Of a stretch of DNA of 64,000 bases, positions 25,424-32,626 are shown piece by piece (positions within the stretch are counted from its first letter, which is position 1; the number at the start of each line of letters is the position of its first letter). The translations under genes and the position numbers were made by a program. Source of the stretch: Chloroflexota bacterium (GTDB lineage Bacteria > Chloroflexota > Anaerolineae > Aggregatilineales > UBA3940); contig JAADYX010000094.1 in the NCBI GenBank assembly GCA_010092885.1, positions 32,710 to 96,709 on the forward strand. The letters are read 5' to 3'. A model generated the notes under the pieces. That model worked only from the letters and a program-made list of their open reading frames with translations, had not been told where the DNA came from and made no database searches.

Positions 25424-26629
25424 TTAACGCGGCTCAAATGCCCAGTCTTCGAGCATGGACTCGCGGTCGTAGGCGACTAGTAAATTGCTGCCCTGCTGCT
25501 GATGAGACCCAACAACGATGTTGCCAGCAAACAACACAGGCGATGTATACACAGGCATAGGCCGCACCTCTTCACCAGTTTGGAAGAACAGGAAACGCAG
25601 CTCATACACATTCTCGATGGTGGTCGGTTGGGTAACCAGATCGCCGGATGATACCTCCAGCTGGTACAGCCGGGTATCCTCTGAGGCGATGTAGATCACA
25701 CTCCCCTCCACTGTGTCACCATTCTCCTCTTCGGAAGCTAGCGCATCAACCAAAAGCGGCTGCCCCACAACCGGCCCGTCGGTCGGGAAGGTCCAGACCT
25801 CCTCCCCGGTTGTCAGGTTCAGCGCGAACACAGTGCCATCCAGATCCGCGCCGATCACCAAGTTGGCCTCTTCAGCGATGATCGGGCTGCTGAAGATCCA
25901 GTTGTCTGTTGGATATTCCCACAGGACCTCCTGCGTCTCAACATCCAGAGCATACATCAAAGTGTTAAGGCTGCCGAAGTACAGCACACCGTTATGCAGC
26001 GTGGGCGTGTTGACAATTGCTGCGATGCGGTCGGCGGAAGGTACATCTACATCCGGGAAGCGCCACAGTTCGGAGCCATCCTCGGCATCAACCGCATACA
26101 CATGCCGGTCCAGTGACGTGATGTAGAGTGTGCCGTTATCCAGAACAGGAGTGGACCAGATGCTGCGGTCAGCCGAAAAGCGCCAGACTTCCTCGCCGCT
26201 TGCCTTGTCGATGGCATAGAGCACACCGTTTACAGCCGCAGCGAATACATAGTCCTCACCGATGGTCGCGCCACCAATGAAGCGTGCGTTGTTCGTCATG
26301 AAGCTCCACAGTTCAGTACCGCGCTCCGGATCAAGCGCAAAAATGGCATTGCTGTAGTCTGTGATGACAAGCAGCCCCTCTTCAACTGCGGGGGCCGCGA
26401 AAAAGTTCTGGTTGTTACTGGGGGACTCTGGGAAGGACCACAGCTGGCGGCCCTGATCATCAACCGCATGCACCTGGCCGCGGTTGGCGACATACAGAAT
26501 CTCGTTGTGAACCGTCATGCCGGGCCAACTTCCACCCGAAAGCAGAGTCTGGCGATCACCGCCGCCGCCCAGGCAGCCCGTCAACAGGGTCAGGGCGAGT
26601 ACCAGCAGCGCGCCTTTATACAGTCGCAT
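25424..26629 (-). CDS. PQQ-like (BamB-type) beta-propeller lipoprotein
   Basis: 401 residues. The lipoprotein signal ends LLTGC (Cys19), followed by a seven- or eight-bladed quinoprotein-like propeller with blade repeats such as GRQLWSFPE, GTELWSFM, GEEVWRFSA, GSELWRFPD, QEVLWEYPT and GEEVWTFPT. The repeats resemble those of BamB, which acts in outer-membrane assembly, and of pyrrolo-quinoline enzymes; PQQ-binding residues cannot be confirmed. It lies in the middle of the rpmH-rnpA-yidD-yidC-jag operon, overlapping yidD by one base, so a role in handling exported or inserted proteins is a reasonable inference. Confidence 0.85.
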   Translation of the reverse strand: MRLYKGALLVLALTLLTGCLGGGGDRQTLLSGGSWPGMTVHNEILYVANRGQVHAVDDQGRQLWSFPESPSNNQNFFAAPAVEEGLLVITDYSNAIFALDPERGTELWSFMTNNARFIGGATIGEDYVFAAAVNGVLYAIDKASGEEVWRFSADRSIWSTPVLDNGTLYITSLDRHVYAVDAEDGSELWRFPDVDVPSADRIAAIVNTPTLHNGVLYFGSLNTLMYALDVETQEVLWEYPTDNWIFSSPIIAEEANLVIGADLDGTVFALNLTTGEEVWTFPTDGPVVGQPLLVDALASEEENGDTVEGSVIYIASEDTRLYQLEVSSGDLVTQPTTIENVYELRFLFFQTGEEVRPMPVYTSPVLFAGNIVVGSHQQQGSNLLVAYDRESMLEDWAFEPR

Positions 26630-26853
26630 TAGAAATGAAACTCCTCAGGGACAGGGTCGTGACCGCCCGGGTGGAGAGGATGGCAGCGCGAGATGCGCTT
26701 GACCGCCAGCCATCCGCCGCGAAGAACGCCAAAACGCTCAATCGCCTCATAGCCGTAGCGCGAACAGGTCGGGTAGAACCGGCAGGAGGGCGGCAGGGCG
26801 GGCGATATGAATTTCTGATAGAAGCGAATAATACCAAGGATAACAACCTTCAT
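26629..26853 (-). CDS. yidD: Membrane protein insertion efficiency factor YidD
   Basis: 74 residues with the full family signature: [23 protein letters not shown], the conserved Cys and [10 protein letters not shown], and HPGGHDPVP near the end. It assists YidC-dependent insertion. It overlaps rnpA by four bases in the standard order. Confidence 0.95.
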   Translation of the reverse strand: MKVVILGIIRFYQKFISPALPPSCRFYPTCSRYGYEAIERFGVLRGGWLAVKRISRCHPLHPGGHDPVPEEFHF

Positions 26854-27188
26854 AACAATCCTGCTTGAGCTAACAGGTGATCGATCTCTTTTTCCAGTTC
26901 CCGGTGTGCGGCACCTACCGCACCCTGATAGCCGATCAGCACGGCGTCTGCGCTTGCAGCCTGCATCAATGGTAGACGCAGACGGATGATCGCGCGCATG
27001 CGCCGTCGCATCCGGTTGCGTGTGACGGCATTGCCGACTTTGCGCGTTACGATGAAACCAAAACGAACACGGCCCAACTGCGTTGGGGCGATTGAAAGGG
27101 TGAGCAGTCTGCCCCGCCAGCGTTTCCCTTCCCGACGCAGCCGGTCGAATGCCTCTCGGCTGCGCAGTCTATTCTCGCGGGGCAGCAT
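26850..27188 (-). CDS. rnpA: Ribonuclease P protein component
   Basis: 112 residues. N-terminal [17 protein letters not shown], then [30 protein letters not shown] with the RNR motif of the family. It binds RNase P RNA and helps process tRNA 5' ends. It begins seven bases after rpmH ends. Confidence 0.95.
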   Translation of the reverse strand: MLPRENRLRSREAFDRLRREGKRWRGRLLTLSIAPTQLGRVRFGFIVTRKVGNAVTRNRMRRRMRAIIRLRLPLMQAASADAVLIGYQGAVGAAHRELEKEIDHLLAQAGLL

Positions 27189-27195
27189 CAGATTC

Positions 27196-27369
27196 TCACG
27201 AATTCCAGTTCGTCTTCTTCACGTGGTTGCGCTTGGGCGTCAGGTTGTGACGACCCTTGGCACGGCGGCGCTTGAGAACCTTTCGGCCCCCTTTTGACTT
27301 CATGCGCTTGCGGAAGCCATGCACGCGTGCACGACGACGCTTCTTAGGTTGATACGTACGCTTGGGCAT
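27196..27369 (-). CDS. rpmH: 50S ribosomal protein L34
   Basis: 57 residues, translated by hand on the minus strand from ATG 27369 to the TGA at 27196-27198. It begins [19 protein letters not shown] and contains the L34 core [18 protein letters not shown]. The C-terminus is some ten residues longer than the common 44-47-residue form (ending [10 protein letters not shown]). First gene of the operon leading to yidC and jag. Confidence 0.95.
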   Translation of the reverse strand: MPKRTYQPKKRRRARVHGFRKRMKSKGGRKVLKRRRAKGRHNLTPKRNHVKKTNWNS

Positions 27370-27399
27370 TTTGGTTTCACCTCGCTAACACAAGTGATG

Positions 27400-27421
27400 C
27401 CGCCCCGTAAGTGCGGGGCGG
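27400..27421 (-). promoter_or_regulatory. Stable hairpin in the rpmH leader
   Basis: An 8-bp perfect GC stem (27400-27407 with 27414-27421) and six-base loop. It lies between the rpmH promoter and start codon, about 20 bases into the transcript, with no T-run. It may protect the RNA, respond to L34, or stop read-through from the SWIM gene. Confidence 0.55.
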
Positions 27422-27448
27422 TAAGGAGTGTACAACTTGCGTTGAGAG

Positions 27449-27477
27449 ATTATAGCGCGCGCCCGGACCACGGTCAA
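27449..27477 (-). promoter_or_regulatory. Strong sigma-70 promoter for the rpmH operon
   Basis: On the minus strand TTGACC (27472-27477), 17 bases, TATAAT (27449-27454). The -35 overlaps the stop codon of the SWIM gene. Near-consensus, as expected for a ribosomal protein operon. Confidence 0.8.
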
Positions 27478-28010
27478 AGCACGGGCCGCGCGGATACGGC
27501 CTTAAAGGTCCACACATCCCGGTTGAGCAGCAGATCGATCAGCGCTGACCGGCTGTATACTTCCGGGATGAGATCCAGGGCTGTGGCAATGTGCTTGCAG
27601 ATCAGCCGGTGGCGCGCGGCGAACGTGTAGTATCGGCAGTCACAGGCCAGAGCCTGCCGGCCCAAATCGATGATCACATCATGGCCGCGCATCGTGTAGG
27701 CCCAGCGCCGGGGTGTGCCTTCCAGCAGAACCGCCCGCTGCCGGTCGATATGATCCAGCCGGGGTTTGCCTGCCGAAAGGCGGTCATAGGCCGGATCGTG
27801 CAGCAGCAGCTCAAGCAGATCGGCGGTTGTGTAGCTGCCATACTTGGCGGCAACCAGGCCATCAAACAGGGCACGTGCGGGGACATGCCGCTTCAAGCGC
27901 CCGACCAGCTGTTTTCGGCTGAGCCCTGGCACGCGCTTCAGACCATGCCGGTCCGCGATGTAAACTAACGCTGCAATGTCAGCTTCCGTTAAGAGTCTGT
28001 CTATTATCAT
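27474..28010 (-). CDS. SWIM zinc-finger domain protein
   Basis: 178 residues. The SWIM signature is clear near the C-terminus: Cys123, Cys125, Cys138 and His140 (CDC...CKH). The N-terminal 95 residues are helical and basic and resemble no family I can name; KRVPGLSRKQLVGRL recalls a SAP/LEM-like helical DNA-binding unit. SWIM domains bind DNA or proteins and occur with helicases, transposases and recombination factors. It sits between the rpmH operon and dnaN, divergent from dnaN, in the place where dnaA is often found. Confidence 0.8.
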   Translation of the reverse strand: MIIDRLLTEADIAALVYIADRHGLKRVPGLSRKQLVGRLKRHVPARALFDGLVAAKYGSYTTADLLELLLHDPAYDRLSAGKPRLDHIDRQRAVLLEGTPRRWAYTMRGHDVIIDLGRQALACDCRYYTFAARHRLICKHIATALDLIPEVYSRSALIDLLLNRDVWTFKAVSARPVL

Positions 28011-28032
28011 ACCATCACCTCACACATAGTAT

Positions 28033-28060
28033 ATCATAGTCTTGTGGCACGTTCTGTCAC
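28033..28060 (-). promoter_or_regulatory. Possible promoter for the SWIM gene
   Basis: On the minus strand GTGACA (28055-28060), 16 bases, TATGAT (28033-28038). The -35 falls in a small palindrome, TCTGT-C-ACAGA at 28053-28063. Confidence 0.4.
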
Positions 28061-28074
28061 AGATTGCCCATGGG

Positions 28075-28103
28075 TTGAGTCAATACAACAACTGTTGTAT
28101 ACT
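28075..28103 (+). promoter_or_regulatory. dnaN promoter with palindromic operator
   Basis: TTGAGT (28075-28080), 17 bases, TATACT (28098-28103). A perfect 8-bp inverted repeat with a 2-bp centre, ATACAACA-AC-TGTTGTAT at 28083-28100, fills the spacer and enters the -10. A protein bound there would block RNA polymerase, so this looks like a repressor operator; the repressor is not known. Confidence 0.75.
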
Positions 28104-28143
28104 CGCATCAAATTTGACCTATCTACCTAGAAAGAGTTGACCT

Positions 28144-29286
28144 ATGGGTATGCGCGTATCCTGCCTGCAGGATAATCTCGCACGGGGCCTGAACATTGTC
28201 AGCGCCGCCGTGGGCAAGCGAACATCCCTGCCCGTTCTAGAAAACATCCTTTTGACCACAGACAATGGCAGGCTTCAGCTTGCCGCGACGGATACCAGCA
28301 TGGGCATCCGGGCTTGGATCGGGGCTTCCGTCGAGGAAGACGGTGCCATAACCGTCAGTGCCCGCACCCTGCGTGACCTGGTAAACACCCTTTCCGTAGG
28401 CCGCGTGGATATGGAAGTCTCCGTGCGAACCCAATCCCTGCACCTCTCCAGCGGGGCCAGCAAAGCACAGATCAAGGGCATCGATGCGGCGGAGTTTCCG
28501 CTCATGCCGGAACCTGCTGAAGAGGACGACACCATCGCTATCCCGGCCAGCATCCTCAAAGAGTCCATCAAGATGGTGGCCTTTGCTGCGGCCCGCGACG
28601 ATACACGCCCCATCCTGACCGGCGTGCTGCTCGCCTACGAAGATGACATCCTCACGTTAGCCGCCGCCGACGGCTTCCGCCTCTCCGTGCGTGAGATACC
28701 GATCGAGACCGAGTATGGGAAGTCCTTCTCGCTTGTGGTGCCCGCCCGCGCCCTGCAGGAAGTCGAACGCGTCATCGATCCCGAGCAGGATGAGTTCGCC
28801 TACCTGTCCATTCCTGCCGACCGCCAGCAGGTCATCTTCAGCCTGACCAGTGTGGACATCGACTCACGTACCATTGACGGCGAATTCCCCGACTTCCACG
28901 CCATCATCCCGCGTGAGACGCCCACACGCACCGTGTTGGATACCGCTGACTTCCTGCGGGCCGTGACCCGCGCGGATATCTTCGCCCGCGAGGCCAACAA
29001 CATGGTCAGGCTCAGTGTAGAACCGCAGGACGGCATGGCGGGTGTAATCCGCGTGACGGCCAGTGACCAGGAGATCGGCGAGAACGAGGGCATCGTGGAT
29101 GCCTCCATTGAGGGTGACGGCATGGAGGTTGCCTTCAACGCCCGCTACCTGATGGATGTGCTGAAGGTCATCCGCCATGACAACATTCAGCTGGGCACCT
29201 CCCAGCAGGATAAGCCAGGCCTGATCAGCCCGGTGGGCGACGAGACCTACTCCCATGTCATCATGCCGATGCACATCAACCGCTGA
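28144..29286 (+). CDS. dnaN: DNA polymerase III beta subunit (sliding clamp)
   Basis: 380 residues, about the normal length. Three clamp domains run through the chain: TSLPVLENILLTTDNGRLQLAATD in domain I, ARDDTRPILTGVLL in domain II, and IDGEFPDFHAIIPRE and the closing SHVIMPM in domain III. It holds the polymerase (DnaE, also in this window) on DNA. Starts at ATG 28144 or, two codons on, 28150. The usual dnaA neighbour is absent upstream and pgi, not recF, is downstream. Confidence 0.96.
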   Translation: MGMRVSCLQDNLARGLNIVSAAVGKRTSLPVLENILLTTDNGRLQLAATDTSMGIRAWIGASVEEDGAITVSARTLRDLVNTLSVGRVDMEVSVRTQSLHLSSGASKAQIKGIDAAEFPLMPEPAEEDDTIAIPASILKESIKMVAFAAARDDTRPILTGVLLAYEDDILTLAAADGFRLSVREIPIETEYGKSFSLVVPARALQEVERVIDPEQDEFAYLSIPADRQQVIFSLTSVDIDSRTIDGEFPDFHAIIPRETPTRTVLDTADFLRAVTRADIFAREANNMVRLSVEPQDGMAGVIRVTASDQEIGENEGIVDASIEGDGMEVAFNARYLMDVLKVIRHDNIQLGTSQQDKPGLISPVGDETYSHVIMPMHINR

Positions 29287-29294
29287 GCGGTATG

Positions 29295-29303
29295 TGGTAT
29301 AAT
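29295..29303 (+). promoter_or_regulatory. Extended -10 element after dnaN
   Basis: TGGTATAAT, a perfect extended -10, ten bases after the dnaN stop; no good -35. Transcription from here would meet the terminator hairpin within about 20-45 bases. Confidence 0.4.
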
Positions 29304-29324
29304 CGCCGCGACACAGCAGATACG

Positions 29325-29354
29325 AGGAGCATCCGAAAGGGGTGCTCCTTTTTG
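29325..29354 (+). terminator. Intrinsic terminator between dnaN and pgi
   Basis: Stem 29325-29333 with 29341-29349 (AGGAGCATC against GGTGCTCCT, one G-T pair), followed by TTTTG. It most simply ends dnaN. Confidence 0.75.
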
Positions 29355-29361
29355 CTACAAT
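29353..29361 (+). promoter_or_regulatory. Possible extended -10 promoter for pgi
   Basis: TGCTACAAT directly at the foot of the terminator, 43 bases before the pgi start; the -35 is weak. Confidence 0.4.
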
Positions 29362-29404
29362 CAAAGGGCAAGATTCATCCACCACGCAAAGGAGACCTTC
29401 CCTC

Positions 29405-31033
29405 ATGACATACGCTGCCTCCCTTGGAAACCACGCTGAAGCTGTTGAAGAAGCCCTCGAGACCTATAAGAAAGACAATATTACGGCCCGCATCTGGGAT
29501 GGAGACCATACCGTCTGGCAGTCCGAGCCTGATGAGATCAGCAACCGCCTCGGCTGGCTGACCATCGCTGACCGCATGGATCTCGACACGATCAACGATC
29601 TGGTGGAGGCTGTGCATTCAGCCGGCTACACGGACATTCTGCTGCTTGGCATGGGTGGGTCAAGCCTGGCGCCGGAGGTATTCAGCCGCACATTTGGCTC
29701 CGCAGAAGGCCATCCGGACCTCCACGTGCTCGACAGCACCGATCCCGGAGCCGTACGCGCCTACGATGAAACGCTTGACCTGGCAAACACATTGTTCATT
29801 GTGGCGAGCAAATCGGGCGGCACCGCGGAAACCCTGTCGTTCTTCAAGTATTTCTACAACCGGTGCGTTGACGAACTTGGCGAGGCGGAAGCTGGTGAGC
29901 ACTTCATCGCCATCACAGATCCGGGCAGCAAGCTCGAAAAGCTCGGCAAGGAGCTGGAATTCCGCCATGTGTTCCTTAACGATCCGAACATCGGGGGACG
30001 ATACTCCGCGCTGTCCTTCTTCGGGCTGGTCCCGGCGGCCCTGTTAGGCATCAATGTGCCCAAGCTGCTTGAGCGCGCCAACGCCGCAGCCGAAGCCGCC
30101 AAAGCCGCCAGCAGTGATGCGGCCAAACTCGGCGTGACCATCGGGGAACTGGCCAATCAGGGCCGGGATAAGCTCACGCTCATCACTGACCCGCAGATTG
30201 AAAGCTTCGGGGATTGGGTCGAGCAGCTCATCGCGGAAAGCACAGGCAAGGCCGGCAAGGGCATCCTGCCGGTGGTTGGCGAGGATCTCGGTGAGCCGGA
30301 GGTCTACGGTGACGACCGCGTTTTCGTTCTGATGCAGATAGGCAAAACGTCGGACTACGCCATCCTCCTCAACGGTCTGGAGAGTGCCGGGCATCCCGTC
30401 ATCACACTGACGCTTGACGACACCTATGATCTCGGGGCCATGTTCTTCCTGTGGGCGATGGCAACAGCAGTGGCCGGATGGCGGCTTGGTATCCACCCGT
30501 TCAACCAGCCGAACGTCGAATCGGCGAAAGTTCAGGCACGCGCCATGATCAACGAATACACGGAGAAGGGCGAGCTGCCTGCTGGTGAGATCATTGACCC
30601 CGATCCGGGCGCCCTGACGCGCTTCCTCGACAGCGCTTCCCCCGGTGACTACGTCACGCTGCAGGCGTTCATCACGCCCAATGAAGCAGCAACCACCGCA
30701 CTGCATGCGCTGCGGATGGCCATCCGCGACAATCGCAAGCTGGCAACCACCATGGGCTACGGGCCGCGCTATCTGCATTCAACCGGGCAGCTGCATAAGG
30801 GCGACGGGGGCAGCGGCCTCTTTGTGCAATTCACCAGTGATGTTGAAGACGATGTCGACATTCCGGACGAGGCGGGCAGCAGTGAGTCCGCGATGACCTT
30901 TGGCGTGCTGCGCGATGCACAGGCCCTCGGCGATGCGCAGGCCCTGCGCGGGGAAGGCCGCCGCATCCTACGCTTCCGGTTGAGTGAGGACGTTCTTGAG
31001 GATCTCGCCGGGCTGAGTGCCGGTTCAGTCTGA
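29405..31033 (+). CDS. pgi: Glucose-6-phosphate isomerase, Tal-Pgi-associated type
   Basis: 542 residues from ATG 29405 with AAAGGAGA upstream; the frame from 29342 starts inside the terminator. SIS-fold motifs include LLGMGGSSLAPEVF, VASKSGGTAETLSFF and an NQPNVESAK-like active-site region (HPFNQPNVE). The sequence resembles the isomerase half of the fused transaldolase/isomerase proteins of Chloroflexi and cyanobacteria more than the classical E. coli enzyme, but no transaldolase is fused or adjacent. It interconverts glucose- and fructose-6-phosphate; pfkA lies 30 kb away in the same window. Confidence 0.88.
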   Translation: MTYAASLGNHAEAVEEALETYKKDNITARIWDGDHTVWQSEPDEISNRLGWLTIADRMDLDTINDLVEAVHSAGYTDILLLGMGGSSLAPEVFSRTFGSAEGHPDLHVLDSTDPGAVRAYDETLDLANTLFIVASKSGGTAETLSFFKYFYNRCVDELGEAEAGEHFIAITDPGSKLEKLGKELEFRHVFLNDPNIGGRYSALSFFGLVPAALLGINVPKLLERANAAAEAAKAASSDAAKLGVTIGELANQGRDKLTLITDPQIESFGDWVEQLIAESTGKAGKGILPVVGEDLGEPEVYGDDRVFVLMQIGKTSDYAILLNGLESAGHPVITLTLDDTYDLGAMFFLWAMATAVAGWRLGIHPFNQPNVESAKVQARAMINEYTEKGELPAGEIIDPDPGALTRFLDSASPGDYVTLQAFITPNEAATTALHALRMAIRDNRKLATTMGYGPRYLHSTGQLHKGDGGSGLFVQFTSDVEDDVDIPDEAGSSESAMTFGVLRDAQALGDAQALRGEGRRILRFRLSEDVLEDLAGLSAGSV

Positions 31034-31120
31034 TACCCTCCAATTGTTGGGGTGAAACGATTGGCTGGTTTTCTCGTAGTATGTAAAAAGGCTGTAAAAC
31101 CTGTTAATTTCTCCCTTGTA

Positions 31121-31160
31121 ACGGACCCATAGACCGATCACTAGGTTATAATGGGTCCGT
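31121..31160. promoter_or_regulatory. Perfect 10-bp inverted repeat around the -10 of the Yip1/ABC operon
   Basis: ACGGACCCAT at 31121-31130 and its exact complement ATGGGTCCGT at 31151-31160, 20 bases apart. TATAAT at 31147-31152 runs into the right arm. It could be a two-site operator for a dimeric regulator or a hairpin ending pgi; the lack of a T-run and the overlap with the -10 favour the operator. Confidence 0.6.
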
Positions 31161-31181
31161 GCACCCTGTTACGGAGGATCT

Positions 31182-31949
31182 ATGGACGACACGCTGAAAG
31201 CCTTAAGCCAGCCCCAGAGCGAAACCGAAGCGGAAGCACTCGTTGAAGCCCAGCCGGTCGAAAGGCTATCCCCCCCGCAGGCCTTTCTGGGCGTGCTCCT
31301 GCGCCCGAAGGCCACCTTCGAGACCATGCGCGACGTGCCCACCGCCCATTGGTGGGTAGTGGCTGTCGTCGCAGTTCTCGGTCTCGTTTTGAGCAGGGTT
31401 GGTGACACTCTCGCCCAGCGCAACGTCATCAATGCAACGCTTGAAGCCGGTGGCGTCACAGCGGGGGGGGGCGGAACGGCACTGTTGGTCTTTGGCCTTG
31501 TCGTCAGTATTGTGATCGGCCTCATCGGCCTGGCGATCGGCTACTTGATCCGCGGCGGCCTGACCTTTGGTCTCAGCCTGGCATTGGGCGGGAAAACAAA
31601 CTTCAAGCAGGCTTTCCGCATGGCCGTCTGGACCGCCCTGCCGGAAGCGATCGGGGGCCTGCTCATTGGCATCGCATCGCTGCTCACCGGCAGATCGCCC
31701 GCCCAGGGCCTCAGTGCCGCACTCAGCGCGCAGGAAGCCCTTGAGATGCCAATTGTCAACGCGGTGCTCTCCCAGGTTGATATCTTCCTGATCTGGGGAT
31801 TTGTCCTGCTCGCTATCGGCGCAGCGGTGACCGCTCGTGTGAACAACATCAAAGGCCTGATCATTGCAGCGGCGTTCTATGTGTTGGCCATGCTTGTTCC
31901 CATCCTGGCCGCACTGGTTGGCAGTCTGTTTGTGAACGGCTTTGCCTGA
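31182..31949 (+). CDS. Yip1-domain membrane protein
   Basis: 255 residues: a cytosolic N-terminus (1-60), then about five membrane segments (70-90, 105-130, 150-170, 200-225, 230-250), and the Yip1-type openings LSPPQAFLGVLLRPKATFETM and AVWTALPEAIGG. Bacterial Yip1 proteins are of unknown function. It is the first gene of an operon with an ABC exporter, overlapping the ATPase gene by one base, so it probably serves that complex. Confidence 0.8.
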   Translation: MDDTLKALSQPQSETEAEALVEAQPVERLSPPQAFLGVLLRPKATFETMRDVPTAHWWVVAVVAVLGLVLSRVGDTLAQRNVINATLEAGGVTAGGGGTALLVFGLVVSIVIGLIGLAIGYLIRGGLTFGLSLALGGKTNFKQAFRMAVWTALPEAIGGLLIGIASLLTGRSPAQGLSAALSAQEALEMPIVNAVLSQVDIFLIWGFVLLAIGAAVTARVNNIKGLIIAAAFYVLAMLVPILAALVGSLFVNGFA

Positions 31950-32623
31950 TGGCGTTCATTGAGGTGACGGACATCTCCCGTCGCTTTGTGATGGGGGATA
32001 CAGTCGTTAAGGCCCTCGATGGGGTCGACCTTCAGGTGGAGCGCGGTGAGTTTCTCTGCCTGATGGGTCCCAGTGGATCGGGCAAGTCCACCCTGCTGAA
32101 TCTTCTCGGCGGCCTGGATACACCGACCAGTGGTCTGATCCGCGTGGGTGGCGACAACATCGCCGAGCTGGACGAGAACGGTCTGGCCGACTATCGGCGC
32201 AAGCGGGTGGGGTTCATCTTCCAATCCTTCAATCTGCTGCCCACCATGACCGCCCTGCAGAATGTCGAATACCCGATGATCTTTGCGGGGCTGCCGCCCG
32301 CCGAAAGGCAGCAGCGCGCCGCACAGCTTCTCACAGCGGTTGGCCTGGGTGACCGCCTGGACCACAAACCGACTGAGCTGTCCGGTGGCCAGCAGCAGCG
32401 CGTGGCTGTGGCCCGCTCGCTGGTCAACCAGCCGGATATCCTTTTGGGCGACGAACCCACTGGCAACCTGGACACCAAAACCGGCGAGGAGATCCTCACC
32501 ATGCTCACCAGCCTGAATCAGGGTGGACAAACCATTATCCTGGTCACGCACGATCCGCGTGTGACCAAACACGCTTCACGCACCGTCCACATGCTGGACG
32601 GGCACATTGTAGGGGAGGAATAA
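31949..32623 (+). CDS. ABC transporter ATP-binding protein (MacB/LolD type)
   Basis: 224 residues. Walker A GPSGSGKS at 40-47, Q-loop FIFQSFNLLPTMTALQNVEYP, signature LSGGQQQRVAVARSL, Walker B LLGDEPTGNLD and switch His in ILVTHDP. This subgroup powers MacB/FtsX-type mechanotransmission rather than substrate passage through the membrane. Its permease is two genes downstream, separated by a CARDB protein. Confidence 0.95.
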   Translation: MAFIEVTDISRRFVMGDTVVKALDGVDLQVERGEFLCLMGPSGSGKSTLLNLLGGLDTPTSGLIRVGGDNIAELDENGLADYRRKRVGFIFQSFNLLPTMTALQNVEYPMIFAGLPPAERQQRAAQLLTAVGLGDRLDHKPTELSGGQQQRVAVARSLVNQPDILLGDEPTGNLDTKTGEEILTMLTSLNQGGQTIILVTHDPRVTKHASRTVHMLDGHIVGEE

Positions 32624-32626
32624 ACG

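Noticed and set aside
28010-28144. oriC with DnaA boxes
   Set aside because: Only weak TGTGG-like matches; no cluster of TTATCCACA-type sites and no AT-rich unwinding region.
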